Below are positions 1 through 8,353 of a stretch of 64,000 nt of DNA, piece by piece. Where the stretch lies: positions 1,351,284-1,415,283 of the forward strand of contig NZ_JH600070.1 in assembly GCF_000245015.1 (NCBI RefSeq), written 5' to 3'. Both the position numbers and the translations under genes were made by a program. The notes below the pieces were generated by a model. That model saw only the letters and a program-made list of their open reading frames with translations, did no database searches and had not been told where the DNA came from. Every line of letters begins with the position of its first letter. Position 1 is the first letter of the stretch. Origin of the DNA: Beggiatoa alba B18LD (GTDB lineage: Bacteria > Pseudomonadota > Gammaproteobacteria > Beggiatoales > Beggiatoaceae).

Positions 1-68
1 AAAATTCTGTGAATTCTGATTCAGACAAGCTGTTATCCTTTTAAAAGAAATTCGCCGAACTTAGGTTA
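1..68. repeat. Right part of a MITE-like repeat, cut by window edge
   Basis: Positions 12-27 carry the arm ending CTGATTCAGACAA, and 51-68 carry the right terminus TTCGCCGAACTTAGGTTA. Both match the right part of the complete element at 45596-45852. A second, similar terminus (CTTGCAGAACTCAGGTTA, 134-151) lies just beyond in the same orientation, so two ends may be nested here. Only the right part is visible. Confidence 0.7.
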
Positions 69-75
69 GATTAAG

Positions 76-109
76 CAGGCGTGCAATGGCTGAAGTAATT
101 GCACGCCTG
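76..109. repeat. Perfect 12-bp stem-loop
   Basis: The arms CAGGCGTGCAAT (76-87) and ATTGCACGCCTG (98-109) are perfect reverse complements around a 10-base loop. The hairpin lies just downstream of the toxin gene (which reads toward it) but is not followed by a T-run on either strand, so it is not a standard intrinsic terminator. It could stabilise the 3' end of that transcript. Confidence 0.6.
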
Positions 110-161
110 AACTCACTGTTTAATCGATAAAATCTTGCAGAACTCAGGTTAAATAATCTTT

Positions 162-584
162 TTAAGTTGAACGAACGAGAGAACGATAAAAGTTTTTTAT
201 CTTTTCGGGTGTAAATGACGATTCAATAAGCCCTTTACAAATACGTTGAAAGACATCGATATTCATCATTTCTTTAACAATACATTGATTTATTTCTACA
301 CAACGCTTTAATTGCGCTGTTTCCCTTATTTCTGCACGATGATATAAAACATAACTATCATGTTGTATAAAAGGATGTTCTCCCGACTTTAAAACACAAG
401 TTGCATCATATGGTATGCCAGATTTCAGACTTGTAATAGAAACAACTAAAATAAATTCTAGGTTAGTTACTGGGTCTAAAAAAGAATCATTAAGTAATAC
501 AAAAAGATGTTTTCTATCAGGGTCTGAAAGTGAGCCTGACGGAATCAAAAATGTGGTTCGAGCTAAAGGAATAAATAGATTCAT
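162..584 (-). CDS. Putative PemK-like toxin of a Panacea toxin-antitoxin pair
   Basis: A 140-residue protein whose start overlaps the stop of the upstream Panacea-domain gene by 4 bases, so the two are translationally coupled. Strand-like segments (HLFVLLND, ILVVSITS) and the later DATCVLKSGEHPFIQHDSY resemble PemK-like or uncharacterised growth-inhibitor proteins often paired with such antitoxins; this is my recognition of the pattern, not a search. The inferred role is toxin, perhaps an RNase. No signal peptide or membrane segment is visible. The Panacea context is stronger evidence than the sequence itself. Confidence 0.6.
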   Translation of the reverse strand: MNLFIPLARTTFLIPSGSLSDPDRKHLFVLLNDSFLDPVTNLEFILVVSITSLKSGIPYDATCVLKSGEHPFIQHDSYVLYHRAEIRETAQLKRCVEINQCIVKEMMNIDVFQRICKGLIESSFTPEKIKNFYRSLVRST

Positions 585-1153
585 AGCTGATTAAAAAACT
601 GCTCAATTTGTTTTTCCACTTCAACAGCTTGTTTCAACTCCTGCGCAATATTAGCATCAAAACCAACTGCATACGCTAATTTCTCAAAATCAATTGGATA
701 GGATGAGCCATGTGGATCATGCCACTCAGGACAATTATCATGTGTCCAATCACGTATAGTCCATTGATCCATCTCACCAAATTCTGCCCATATATCTGTG
801 AGTACCGCTAATTCAGCTTGACTCAACTCATCCAGCTCGTTGTCATAAGAAAACAATTTATGCAGAGAAACTTCATGATTTTCTTTATCTGAAATCCAAC
901 TTTCCCACTCACTGGATTGGTCATACTCACTGGATTGGTCATAACCGTTTATTAAATCCAAAGTTTGCGAGAGTACGGGACCATGAGGCATAGCGACGAA
1001 CATATCATGAGAAATAGAAAAACCAAACTGTTTAACTGCTTCACGGTCAGCAAGGTAAAGCAATTTCATTAACTTTAAATGAGGCATTCGTTTATCTGAA
1101 CTCTTATTCAGAAAAAAAGCTGCCATTTGTGCAACTTTACGTTTATTAAACAT
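581..1153 (-). CDS. Panacea (DUF4065/SocA-type) antitoxin-domain protein
   Basis: 190 residues. The N-terminal region (KLMKLLYLADREAVKQFG, then MPHGPVLSQTLDLING) is the recognisable core of the Panacea domain (SocA/GepA family), which serves as a promiscuous antitoxin domain in many type II systems. It lies upstream of, and overlaps by 4 bases, the putative toxin gene. An 18-bp perfect tandem duplication (907-942) repeats six residues (YDQSSE) in the middle of the protein, probably in a surface loop. The domain is confident; the antitoxin role rests on family and context. Confidence 0.8.
   Translation of the reverse strand: MFNKRKVAQMAAFFLNKSSDKRMPHLKLMKLLYLADREAVKQFGFSISHDMFVAMPHGPVLSQTLDLINGYDQSSEYDQSSEWESWISDKENHEVSLHKLFSYDNELDELSQAELAVLTDIWAEFGEMDQWTIRDWTHDNCPEWHDPHGSSYPIDFEKLAYAVGFDANIAQELKQAVEVEKQIEQFFNQL
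907..942. repeat. 18-bp perfect tandem duplication inside the Panacea gene
   Basis: ACTCACTGGATTGGTCAT occurs twice back to back (907-924, 925-942). It keeps the reading frame and duplicates a hexapeptide, as expected of a recent slippage event. Confidence 0.9.
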
Positions 1154-1228
1154 ATAATCTGCTCATTTTATAAATAGTAAATTGTTTCATTATATTATTA
1201 ATATAGCCTCAATATTCAACTCATCCAT

Positions 1229-1270
1229 AAAAAAAGCACCTTCCCCCAAACTCCAAAAGAAAGAAGGTGC
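1229..1270 (-). terminator. Intrinsic terminator of the lexA operon
   Basis: GCACCTTC (1236-1243) and GAAGGTGC (1263-1270) form a stem. Read on the minus strand it is followed by a run of seven T (complement of 1229-1235). It lies 17 bases beyond the stop of the last gene of the minus-strand operon. Confidence 0.75.
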
Positions 1271-1286
1271 AAACGGGCTAAACGAA

Positions 1287-2432
1287 TTAATCGGCTAACT
1301 TATACTGACCATTGTCTTTTTTCACTAAATACCCCTGCTCGGCAAGTGTCGATAAATAATCCTTTGCTACCACAGACCCCATGTTGAACCGCTTTTGTAA
1401 TTGCGATAAATTCGGCGCACATTCCCCGCTCAATATCGCTTCTGTCACATCCTTAAAACGACTGTTCATCCCTTCCGCCGTCCCTGTGTCATAACGTCCT
1501 AATCTTGGCTGATTTTCTTCCGCTTCATTGACTTTGACACGGTAAAATCCCTTTTTCTTCTCGTTTTTCTCTCCTTGATTTATCGAGAGAATCGCGACCA
1601 CTAACGCGGCAAATGTGCCTAATACTTCCGTCGCTATTGCGGTAAAGGTGAGAATGGCCCGTTTTACCGCATCCCCTGCCATATTGATTTGTTTTCCTAT
1701 CGCGGTGAATGTTGGGTTTATCGTTTCTATAACCGTGCTTTCTCCTTGTTGAACCGTTGCGAGTTGATTTAATAATTTTTCCCGATGGCTCATTAATCCC
1801 TGATATTGTTCATAGTTCGCCAGTTGTGCAAGATAGGGTTGCATTTCCGCTTCTAAGTTTTTTATCTGATTGCAGTAATCTATGGCGCGACTTTTAAAGC
1901 TTGTGCCGTTTTTATCGCGTTTCGGCGTGCAATCAGGGTCTGCATAAACTGACATTTCTTGTTTTAATTGTGCTAAACGGGGTTCATAGTCTTGGGCTAA
2001 TTGTTGTTGAATCGTGGCTGTATCTATATTTGCGTGTCTTGCTTGGGCTTCAATTTGTTGACTCACTTGGATTAATGATTGTTGAATCGCTTGATATTGT
2101 GGGCTTTCCTTTAAGTTTTGCTTCTCTACTTGCGCTTGAACGGTGGTAAAAAATCCATACGCGGCGATTAATGAAATCACGGTTAAACAGAACCAAATCG
2201 CCACGCTGGCAAATGCCATAAAGGGACGTTGTAAGACCACGAAAAACACAAAAGCGAGGGGCAGTAATAAAATCTTAAAGCCATCAAAGCTTAAGCCTAA
2301 AATCACATAAATCACGCTAGAAAGCGCGTCGCTGGCGAGATGCCAGTAAAAAATGGCATTACACGCCATCCCAATCGCGACAAATAAAGCGGAAAATAAT
2401 AGGGTATTTTGGCGCAAGTGGATGAGATTCAT
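1287..2432 (-). CDS. Membrane protein with coiled coil and C-terminal winged helix, unknown function
   Basis: About 381 residues from the ATG at 2432, which has GGGGGGAC just upstream; an in-frame ATG 14 codons earlier lacks this site and would run back across the preceding stop. Three hydrophobic segments lie in the first ~100 residues, then a long Gln/Glu-rich helical region (~105-240) containing two Cys, then a fourth membrane segment (TEVLGTFAALVVAIL). The last ~60 residues (FKDVTEAILSGE to NGQYKLAD) form a winged-helix-like domain matching the C-terminal part of the protein at 2693-3064. It is the last gene of an operon headed by lexA. I do not recognise the family. Confidence 0.75.
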   Translation of the reverse strand: MNLIHLRQNTLLFSALFVAIGMACNAIFYWHLASDALSSVIYVILGLSFDGFKILLLPLAFVFFVVLQRPFMAFASVAIWFCLTVISLIAAYGFFTTVQAQVEKQNLKESPQYQAIQQSLIQVSQQIEAQARHANIDTATIQQQLAQDYEPRLAQLKQEMSVYADPDCTPKRDKNGTSFKSRAIDYCNQIKNLEAEMQPYLAQLANYEQYQGLMSHREKLLNQLATVQQGESTVIETINPTFTAIGKQINMAGDAVKRAILTFTAIATEVLGTFAALVVAILSINQGEKNEKKKGFYRVKVNEAEENQPRLGRYDTGTAEGMNSRFKDVTEAILSGECAPNLSQLQKRFNMGSVVAKDYLSTLAEQGYLVKKDNGQYKLAD

Positions 2433-2454
2433 TGCAAGTCCCCCCGCAGACAGA

Positions 2455-2682
2455 TTAAGAACTGAGTATTGCAACTAAGGCATATAAACGTTGTCCAACC
2501 TCATGCGTATCATTGAAATGAACATCGATACGCACGAATAGCCATAAACAGAGCGCGAACAAGGGAATAAAAACATATTTCATGAACAACGCCAGCGGGT
2601 GAGAACGGGTAGGCGTTTTCTGTAAGGTTTTCATCCGTCGTTTTTTTGCTCGCTGAGAAATGGGTGTATCGACAAATTGCAT
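2455..2682 (-). CDS. Small basic single-pass membrane protein
   Basis: 75 residues. The N-terminus is strongly basic (RAKKRRMKTLQKTPTR), followed by one membrane segment (FMKYVFIPLFALCLWLFV) and a short hydrophilic tail. GAGGAG lies a few bases before the ATG. The gene starts 10 bases after the winged-helix gene stops and ends 22 bases before the next start, so it belongs to the same operon. No homologue is recognised; a role with the downstream membrane protein is plausible but unproven. Confidence 0.65.
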   Translation of the reverse strand: MQFVDTPISQRAKKRRMKTLQKTPTRSHPLALFMKYVFIPLFALCLWLFVRIDVHFNDTHEVGQRLYALVAILSS

Positions 2683-2692
2683 AGAAAGCTCC

Positions 2693-3064
2693 TCAATTCA
2701 TCTGTTTCAAGCGTTGTGCGAGTTGATTAAAGCCGAGTTGACTGGCGGGATTATCCCGATTGAGGAGATAACGCCCGTTGGTATCGCGGATTAAAAAGCC
2801 TAAATCAACCAATTGATTCAGATAGTTTTTAGCATTGGCATAGCTTAGGTCATATTTCAGTTTTAGTTGTTGGGGAATGGGTAAACAGTGCCGTGAGAGA
2901 ATGGCTTGTTTGATGGTTTCGAACTGCACATGGTCTGCGATGATTTCGGCAGAAGAGATGGGGAGGGTGATTTCTGGCGCGGGCGGGGCGGGGGGTAAGA
3001 CAGCCGCAAGTAGCCGTTTTGCCCATTGGCTTGTCCGTTGGTGTAGGTGTTGGACGCTTAACAT
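2693..3064 (-). CDS. Winged-helix protein of the lexA operon
   Basis: 123 residues with GAGGAA before the start. A Pro-rich linker (PPAPPAPE, ~25-32) separates a basic N-terminus from a domain (~45-105) reading FETIKQAILSRH, then YANAKNYLNQLVDLGFLI, then TNGRYLL. This pattern (helices, an AK-YL-L-G-L core, and a short wing ending NGRYLL) is shared with the C-terminus of the membrane protein at 1287-2432, suggesting duplication of a DNA-binding or plasmid-regulator-like domain. It lies 95 bases downstream of lexA on the same strand. No specific function can be assigned. Confidence 0.65.
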   Translation of the reverse strand: MLSVQHLHQRTSQWAKRLLAAVLPPAPPAPEITLPISSAEIIADHVQFETIKQAILSRHCLPIPQQLKLKYDLSYANAKNYLNQLVDLGFLIRDTNGRYLLNRDNPASQLGFNQLAQRLKQMN

Positions 3065-3159
3065 GGTTTTTCCTCGCTTGCTGGGCGTTATAAATTAAGC
3101 TGTTGTGCTTGATGCCGCTAACATCAGGAGTCACAATGAATTTTATATGTCGTTACGAT

Positions 3160-3765
3160 TTATGAAATTTGATGACTGCGAATAATGCCCACGCCTAATC
3201 CTTCAATAACAAGATGTTGTGTACGCAAATCGACAATAATGGGTTCAAAATCTGTATTTTCGGGTAATAGACGCACTTCATGGGCTTGTTGTTGAAACCG
3301 TTTTACAGTGACTTCATTGCCATCTACACGGGCAACAACAATTTGTCCGTTACTGGCTTTTTCTGTGCGATGTACGGCTAATAAATCACCGTCTAAAATA
3401 CCAACATCGCGCATACTCATCCCTTGAACACGTAACAAGTAATCAGCACGGGGATGAAATAGGGATTCGTCCAGTTGATAACGTCCTTCGACGTGTTGTT
3501 CTGCCATAATGGGCTGACCCGCAGCAACACGCCCGATAACGGGTAAACCGATACCTTTTAAAAGGCGGATGCCACGTGATGACCCCGCAAGCAATTCGAT
3601 GTAGCCTTTTTTTGCAAGGGCTTGTAAATGTTGTTCGGCGGAGTTGGGCGAGTTGAACCCAAAAGCGCGAGTAATTTCCGCACGGGTTGGGGGCATACGG
3701 GTGCTATCTATCTGTTGTACGATAAACTCCCAAACTTGTCTTTGACGGCTGGTTAATTCTTCCAT
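3160..3765 (-). CDS. lexA: LexA repressor (SOS regulator, self-cleaving)
   Basis: 201 residues from the internal ATG at 3765, chosen because [15 protein letters not shown] aligns with the normal LexA N-terminus; an ATG ten codons earlier would put the operator directly at the start codon. The N-terminal winged helix ([25 protein letters not shown]) is followed by the Ala82-Gly83 cleavage site (RVAAGQP), the catalytic Ser117 (GMSMRD) and Lys155 (VTVKRF). All LexA hallmarks are intact. LexA represses DNA-damage genes and is inactivated by RecA-stimulated self-cleavage. A LexA-box-like sequence upstream points to autoregulation. Confidence 0.96.
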   Translation of the reverse strand: MEELTSRQRQVWEFIVQQIDSTRMPPTRAEITRAFGFNSPNSAEQHLQALAKKGYIELLAGSSRGIRLLKGIGLPVIGRVAAGQPIMAEQHVEGRYQLDESLFHPRADYLLRVQGMSMRDVGILDGDLLAVHRTEKASNGQIVVARVDGNEVTVKRFQQQAHEVRLLPENTDFEPIIVDLRTQHLVIEGLGVGIIRSHQIS

Positions 3766-3796
3766 AGTGGTGGTCTCGATTATGTGTTTATTCACA

Positions 3797-3816
3797 TACT
3801 GTCATTATATACATGT
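3797..3816. promoter_or_regulatory. Probable LexA operator (SOS box)
   Basis: TACTGTCATTATATACATGT matches the gammaproteobacterial CTGT-N8-ACAG box with one change in the right half (ACAT), including the typical TACTGT start and alternating T/A core. It ends 32 bases upstream of the chosen lexA start, where an autoregulatory operator is expected. Confidence 0.75.
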
Positions 3817-4289
3817 TTTATGGTTTGTCGAGGATTTTTTTTAAAGGATTAAAAATCGCTAAACAGGGCGTTTGCATTGTTCAATGCATTTTTTCTCAGT
3901 CTTAAAAACTGTCAATATTGGCATTAAAATTTTTTAAATCAGTTTATTATGGACTGTGGCTTATTTTGCGTAATGGGAACATAGTTTGCAAGAATAAAGA
4001 GTGATGCATCTGTGCGGTAATGGTAGGAAATAGGATAAATTTTTATTTTTGCGTTGTATCTATTGTTTGTTGGTGATAATTGGGGAGAAAGTCCACTTAT
4101 CTGAAATATGGTGGGGATTACGTTATTAAGGTTTTAAGGTCAGTCTCTGTTTATGATAATGAAGCACCTTGAAACCTTGTATTTAGCCCTAGATAGTGAT
4201 GTGATGGATAGGAAAACACAGGATGACTTGTCATCTGATTGTTGGCTAAAGTGTTGTACTATTAGAATTGATAATTTGTTGAGAGACTC
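3817..4289. other. Intergenic region without a recognised gene
   Basis: About 470 AT-rich bases between the divergent lexA operon and the hybrid kinase gene. No convincing open frame, RNA gene or strong hairpin was seen. It must hold the promoters of both flanking units. Confidence 0.5.
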
Positions 4290-6536
4290 ATGATTATGCC
4301 AATTTCTATCAGTGAGCAGTTAAAAACAGTTGTAACGCAATTAATCAATAAATACAAGAATATTGAAGTTGCGGATCAGCAAGTCTTGCGTGCGTTATGT
4401 GAAACTGTTATTGAGGTCGAGCAAGCCAGAGACGATTTAGAAATTTCTTTAGAAACAATGACAGAGCACGCTGATACATTTGAAAAGCAGTTAGTCGCAG
4501 CTCGGAATAATTTAGAAGTACAGGTAATTACACGTACCCGCGAGCTTGCAGAAAAAAATGAACATTTACAGAAAGAAATCCAACAAAGACAACGCATTGA
4601 AGAGGCGCAACGTAATAATTTAATTTTTCTACAAACTTTATTAGATAGCATTCCTAGTCCGATTTTTTTCAAAAATTTAGCAGGGCAATATTTAGGGTGC
4701 AATAATGCTTTTGCAGAAATGGTCGGTACGCCTGAGGAAAATATTGTTGGGCATACAGTACAAGATATTTTTGTTAAAGCCCGCGCGGATAAGGAAGAAG
4801 AAAATGATCGTATTCTATTGGCTACAAAAGTCGGGCAAGCCTATGAAATAGAAACGGAACATTTAGATCATTCTGTGCATGATTATATTGTGCATAAAAC
4901 CCATTTTTGCAGTGTGGATGGTAAGCCTGCGGGTATCGTCGGCATTATGGTGGATATTACAGAGCGTAAACGCTCTGAAGCTGCCTTATTTAAGGCAAAA
5001 GAAGAGGCAGAACAGGCGAACCGTGCAAAAAGTGCTTTTTTAGCCAATATGAGTCATGAACTGCGTACCCCTTTAAATGCGATTATCGGCTATAGCGAGA
5101 TTTTACAAGAAGATTTGGTTGATATGGAGGGTGAGGCACTGATTCCTGATGTGAAGAAAATTCACGCGGCAGGTAAGCATTTATTGGGTTTAATCAATGA
5201 TGTATTAGATTTATCAAAAATTGAAGCGGGTAAAATGGATATTTTTACTGAAACCTTTGATTTAGGTAGTTTAGTACAAGAAGTTGTTTCTACGATTACG
5301 CCTTTAATTCAGAAGAAAGAGAATACGTTAAAAGTAGATGCTTGCGACCCTTTAGGCAATTTACACGCTGATTTAACCAAAGTACGGCAGATGTTATTTA
5401 ACCTATTGAGTAATGCTGCTAAATTTACTGAGCAAGGGCAAATTCGCCTCACGATTCGCCGCGAAAGTCGCGCCGATTTAGATTGGGTTATTTTTAGCGT
5501 CACAGACCAAGGAATTGGGATGACGCATGAGCAAATAGAGAAGTTATTTCAACCATTTACTCAAGCAGATAGTTCAACCACTCGTAAATATGGTGGTACA
5601 GGCTTAGGCTTAACCATCACTAAACGTTTTGCCGAAATGATGGGGGGGGGCGTGATTGTAGAAAGTAATTATGGCAAGGGCAGTACGTTCTCGATTCATT
5701 TGCCCGCTTATGTCATTACCCACGCTAGCGAAAAACTCTTAGGCAAGAATCCTAAAGCCATCAATAGAACACCCAGCAATCAAGTGTTAGTGATTGATGA
5801 TGATGCCGTTGTGCGAGAGTTATTACAGAATTATATTGGTAAGTTAGGGTATCGTGTGACCACTGCGGACAGTGGCGACCAAGGGTTAAAACTTGCCCGA
5901 GAAATCAAACCCGACGCGATAACTTTAGATGTGATGATGCCTGGTATGGATGGCTGGATGGTTTTATCTGCCTTAAAAAACGACCCTGTTTTAGCGGATA
6001 TTCCCGTTATTGTGCTCTCCATGGTAGAAGAAAAAAGTTTAGGCTATTCATTAGGTGCGACGGAGTATATTACCAAGCCCATAGACCGTGACCAATTGGG
6101 ACAAATATTAAGTAAATATTTAAAAGACCAGCGGCAACAATGGCTTTTGCTTGTCGAAGATGACAAAGTCACGCAAGATATGATTAGTAATCAGTTAAAA
6201 AAAGCAGGCTGGCAGGTAGAAACCGCTGATAACGGTAAACTGGCACTAGATTTATTAGCGACCCGTAAACCGAATTTAATCTTATCGGACTTAATGATGC
6301 CTGAAATGGATGGCTTTGAATTGATTCGTCGTATTCGTGAAACGCCAGAAATTGCTGATATTCCCATTATCGTACTCACTGCAAAAGATATTACTCAAGA
6401 AGACCGTCAACAATTGAATAATCGAGTCGAGAAAATTTTTCAAAAAAGCAGTTATCAACGAGAGGATTTACTCAACGAATTACGCGCTTGCTTAATGAAA
6501 GTCACTCATACTGAGACGACAACCAACCCTGCATAA
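4290..6536 (+). CDS. Hybrid histidine kinase, PAS-HisKA-HATPase-REC-REC
   Basis: 748 residues without membrane segments, so probably cytosolic. A helical/coiled N-terminus (~25-110) leads to a PAS domain (~112-230, around [16 protein letters not shown]). HisKA carries His256 in [18 protein letters not shown]; the ATPase domain shows LLSNAAKFT (N box), DQGIGM (G1) and GGTGLGL (G2). Two receiver domains follow, with phospho-acceptors Asp547 ([11 protein letters not shown]) and Asp667 ([11 protein letters not shown]). GAGAG precedes the first ATG. All catalytic residues are present, so it should be an active phosphorelay enzyme. No output domain and no adjacent regulator identify its target. Confidence 0.92.
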   Translation: MIMPISISEQLKTVVTQLINKYKNIEVADQQVLRALCETVIEVEQARDDLEISLETMTEHADTFEKQLVAARNNLEVQVITRTRELAEKNEHLQKEIQQRQRIEEAQRNNLIFLQTLLDSIPSPIFFKNLAGQYLGCNNAFAEMVGTPEENIVGHTVQDIFVKARADKEEENDRILLATKVGQAYEIETEHLDHSVHDYIVHKTHFCSVDGKPAGIVGIMVDITERKRSEAALFKAKEEAEQANRAKSAFLANMSHELRTPLNAIIGYSEILQEDLVDMEGEALIPDVKKIHAAGKHLLGLINDVLDLSKIEAGKMDIFTETFDLGSLVQEVVSTITPLIQKKENTLKVDACDPLGNLHADLTKVRQMLFNLLSNAAKFTEQGQIRLTIRRESRADLDWVIFSVTDQGIGMTHEQIEKLFQPFTQADSSTTRKYGGTGLGLTITKRFAEMMGGGVIVESNYGKGSTFSIHLPAYVITHASEKLLGKNPKAINRTPSNQVLVIDDDAVVRELLQNYIGKLGYRVTTADSGDQGLKLAREIKPDAITLDVMMPGMDGWMVLSALKNDPVLADIPVIVLSMVEEKSLGYSLGATEYITKPIDRDQLGQILSKYLKDQRQQWLLLVEDDKVTQDMISNQLKKAGWQVETADNGKLALDLLATRKPNLILSDLMMPEMDGFELIRRIRETPEIADIPIIVLTAKDITQEDRQQLNNRVEKIFQKSSYQREDLLNELRACLMKVTHTETTTNPA

Positions 6537-6634
6537 GTTGCCCTTATGCGTCTGACCTAAATAAAACGGACAACTTTTAAAATGACTTATAACTAATTCA
6601 GTCCGTTATTTTTCCCATCAAGAGAGGATACATA

Positions 6635-8209
6635 ATGATTTATAAAAACTTACAACCAACCAAATTAATTGAATTATCGTTAAAACGCTATGAAACTTCA
6701 TTGTCCAAAGATGGCGCATTAGTCGCTATGTCGGGACGCTTTACAGGACGCGCCGCGAAAGATAAATATATCGTCCGCGATGCAAATAGCGAAAAACTGG
6801 TCGATTGGGGAACAGTCAACCAACCCATCAGTAGCCAACAATTTGCGCAACTAAAAGCCCGTGTTTTAGAAGTCTTAGATGGGAATGACCGTGACAGTTT
6901 CGAAATGGAATTGTCTGTCGGGGCTGACCCACGCTATGCCATGCCTTTAGTAGTACGTACCGAGTTGGCTTATCAAGCCTTGTTTGCGCAAATCATGTTC
7001 CGCGAACCACAACCCCAATATTCAGGCAATCCGCTGTTAGAGCCTTTCTATGTTTATGCAGCACCGTCTGCAAAAGCCTATCCTGAAGCCGATGGTACAA
7101 ATTCAGAAACTTTTATCGGTATCAATTTCACGACTCGAGAAATCGTTATTGGTGGCACAAAATATTGTGGCGAAATCAAAAAATCGATTTTTACCGTCAT
7201 GAATTATTATTTGCCACAATTGAATGTCATGACCATGCACGCATCTGCAAATACGGGCGATGATGGCAAATCTGCAATATTCTTCGGACTTTCAGGCACA
7301 GGAAAAACCACTTTATCCGCTGATGCTAACCGCCATTTAATTGGTGATGACGAACATGGCTGGAGTGATGAGGGCGTTTTTAACTTTGAAGGCGGTTGTT
7401 ACGCTAAAGCCATTAAATTATCGCCAAAAGCCGAGCCTGAAATTTGGGCAGCCTGCCACCAATTCGGCACAATTTTAGAAAATGTTGTGATGGATTCGGA
7501 TACGCACGCGATTGATTTTGACTCAGAAAAAATCACCGAAAATACCCGTGCTGCCTATCCCATTGCCACGATTGCCAATCATCACCCCACTGCTTGCGCG
7601 GGCGAACCGACCGCGATTGTGATGTTAGCCTGTGATGCTTTTGGCGTATTACCCCCTGTTGCTAAATTAACTGCCGAACAAGCGATGTTCTACTTTCTCA
7701 GTGGCTATACGGCTAAAGTTGCAGGCACAGAAGCGGGAATTACCGAACCACAAAGCACTTTTAGTGCTTGCTTTGGTGGACCTTTCATGGTCTTACATCC
7801 TACCCGTTACGCAGAATTATTAGCAGAACGAATTAAACGCGCAAATGCTGCTTGTTATCTTGTCAATACAGGCTGGTGGAAAGGGGCTTATGGCGTTGGT
7901 GAACGGATGCCAATTGCCATGTCACGACGGATTGTCAACGCAGCAATTTCTGGCGAACTAGCAAGCGTTCCTTTTGAAATCGACCCCGTTTTCGGCTTTC
8001 AAGTTCCGACTGCGTTATCAGGCATCGACAGTGCACATTTAAAAATGGTGAACACGTGGCAGGATAAAAATGTTTACAATGCGCAATTATTAAAACTGGC
8101 TAAAATGTTCTTAGATAACTTCAAGAAATATGATGGTAAAGTTAGCGACAGCCTTAAACAAGCTGGACCTAAATTACCTGAAGTAGCACCTGTCGTGGCA
8201 GTAGCTTAG
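6635..8209 (+). CDS. pckA: Phosphoenolpyruvate carboxykinase (ATP)
   Basis: 524 residues, full length for the ATP-dependent family. It converts oxaloacetate and ATP to phosphoenolpyruvate, CO2 and ADP, the first committed step of gluconeogenesis from C4 acids. The kinase-1a (P-loop) motif GLSGTGKTTLS has Lys224; substrate- and metal-site segments such as FFGLSG, LIGDDEHGW and the downstream ENTRAAYP are visible. AGAGG precedes the ATG, and a strong terminator follows. It is monocistronic. With the nearby TRAP organic-acid transporter it fits growth on organic acids. Confidence 0.97.
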   Translation: MIYKNLQPTKLIELSLKRYETSLSKDGALVAMSGRFTGRAAKDKYIVRDANSEKLVDWGTVNQPISSQQFAQLKARVLEVLDGNDRDSFEMELSVGADPRYAMPLVVRTELAYQALFAQIMFREPQPQYSGNPLLEPFYVYAAPSAKAYPEADGTNSETFIGINFTTREIVIGGTKYCGEIKKSIFTVMNYYLPQLNVMTMHASANTGDDGKSAIFFGLSGTGKTTLSADANRHLIGDDEHGWSDEGVFNFEGGCYAKAIKLSPKAEPEIWAACHQFGTILENVVMDSDTHAIDFDSEKITENTRAAYPIATIANHHPTACAGEPTAIVMLACDAFGVLPPVAKLTAEQAMFYFLSGYTAKVAGTEAGITEPQSTFSACFGGPFMVLHPTRYAELLAERIKRANAACYLVNTGWWKGAYGVGERMPIAMSRRIVNAAISGELASVPFEIDPVFGFQVPTALSGIDSAHLKMVNTWQDKNVYNAQLLKLAKMFLDNFKKYDGKVSDSLKQAGPKLPEVAPVVAVA

Positions 8210-8228
8210 TGTTTTAAACACACAGATT

Positions 8229-8266
8229 AAAAAAGGTGTATCAACAAAATGTTGTGCACCTTTTTT
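8229..8266 (+). terminator. Intrinsic terminator after pckA
   Basis: AAAAAAGGTG and CACCTTTTTT, with the inner arms CAACA/TGTTG, form a long hairpin ending in a T-run, 20 bases after the stop codon. The A/T symmetry would also allow function on the other strand. Confidence 0.85.
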
Positions 8267-8353
8267 AATTTTATGATTAACTATAAAAAATGACGATTTA
8301 ATCAGCGTCAGAATTCGTTAAATAAAACTTTTAAAAACGCCTCCATTAATCCC

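Noticed and set aside
2850-3134. Open frame overlapping the winged-helix gene
   Set aside because: It is a shifted-frame shadow of 2693-3064, with basic/Pro-rich composition and no ribosome site.
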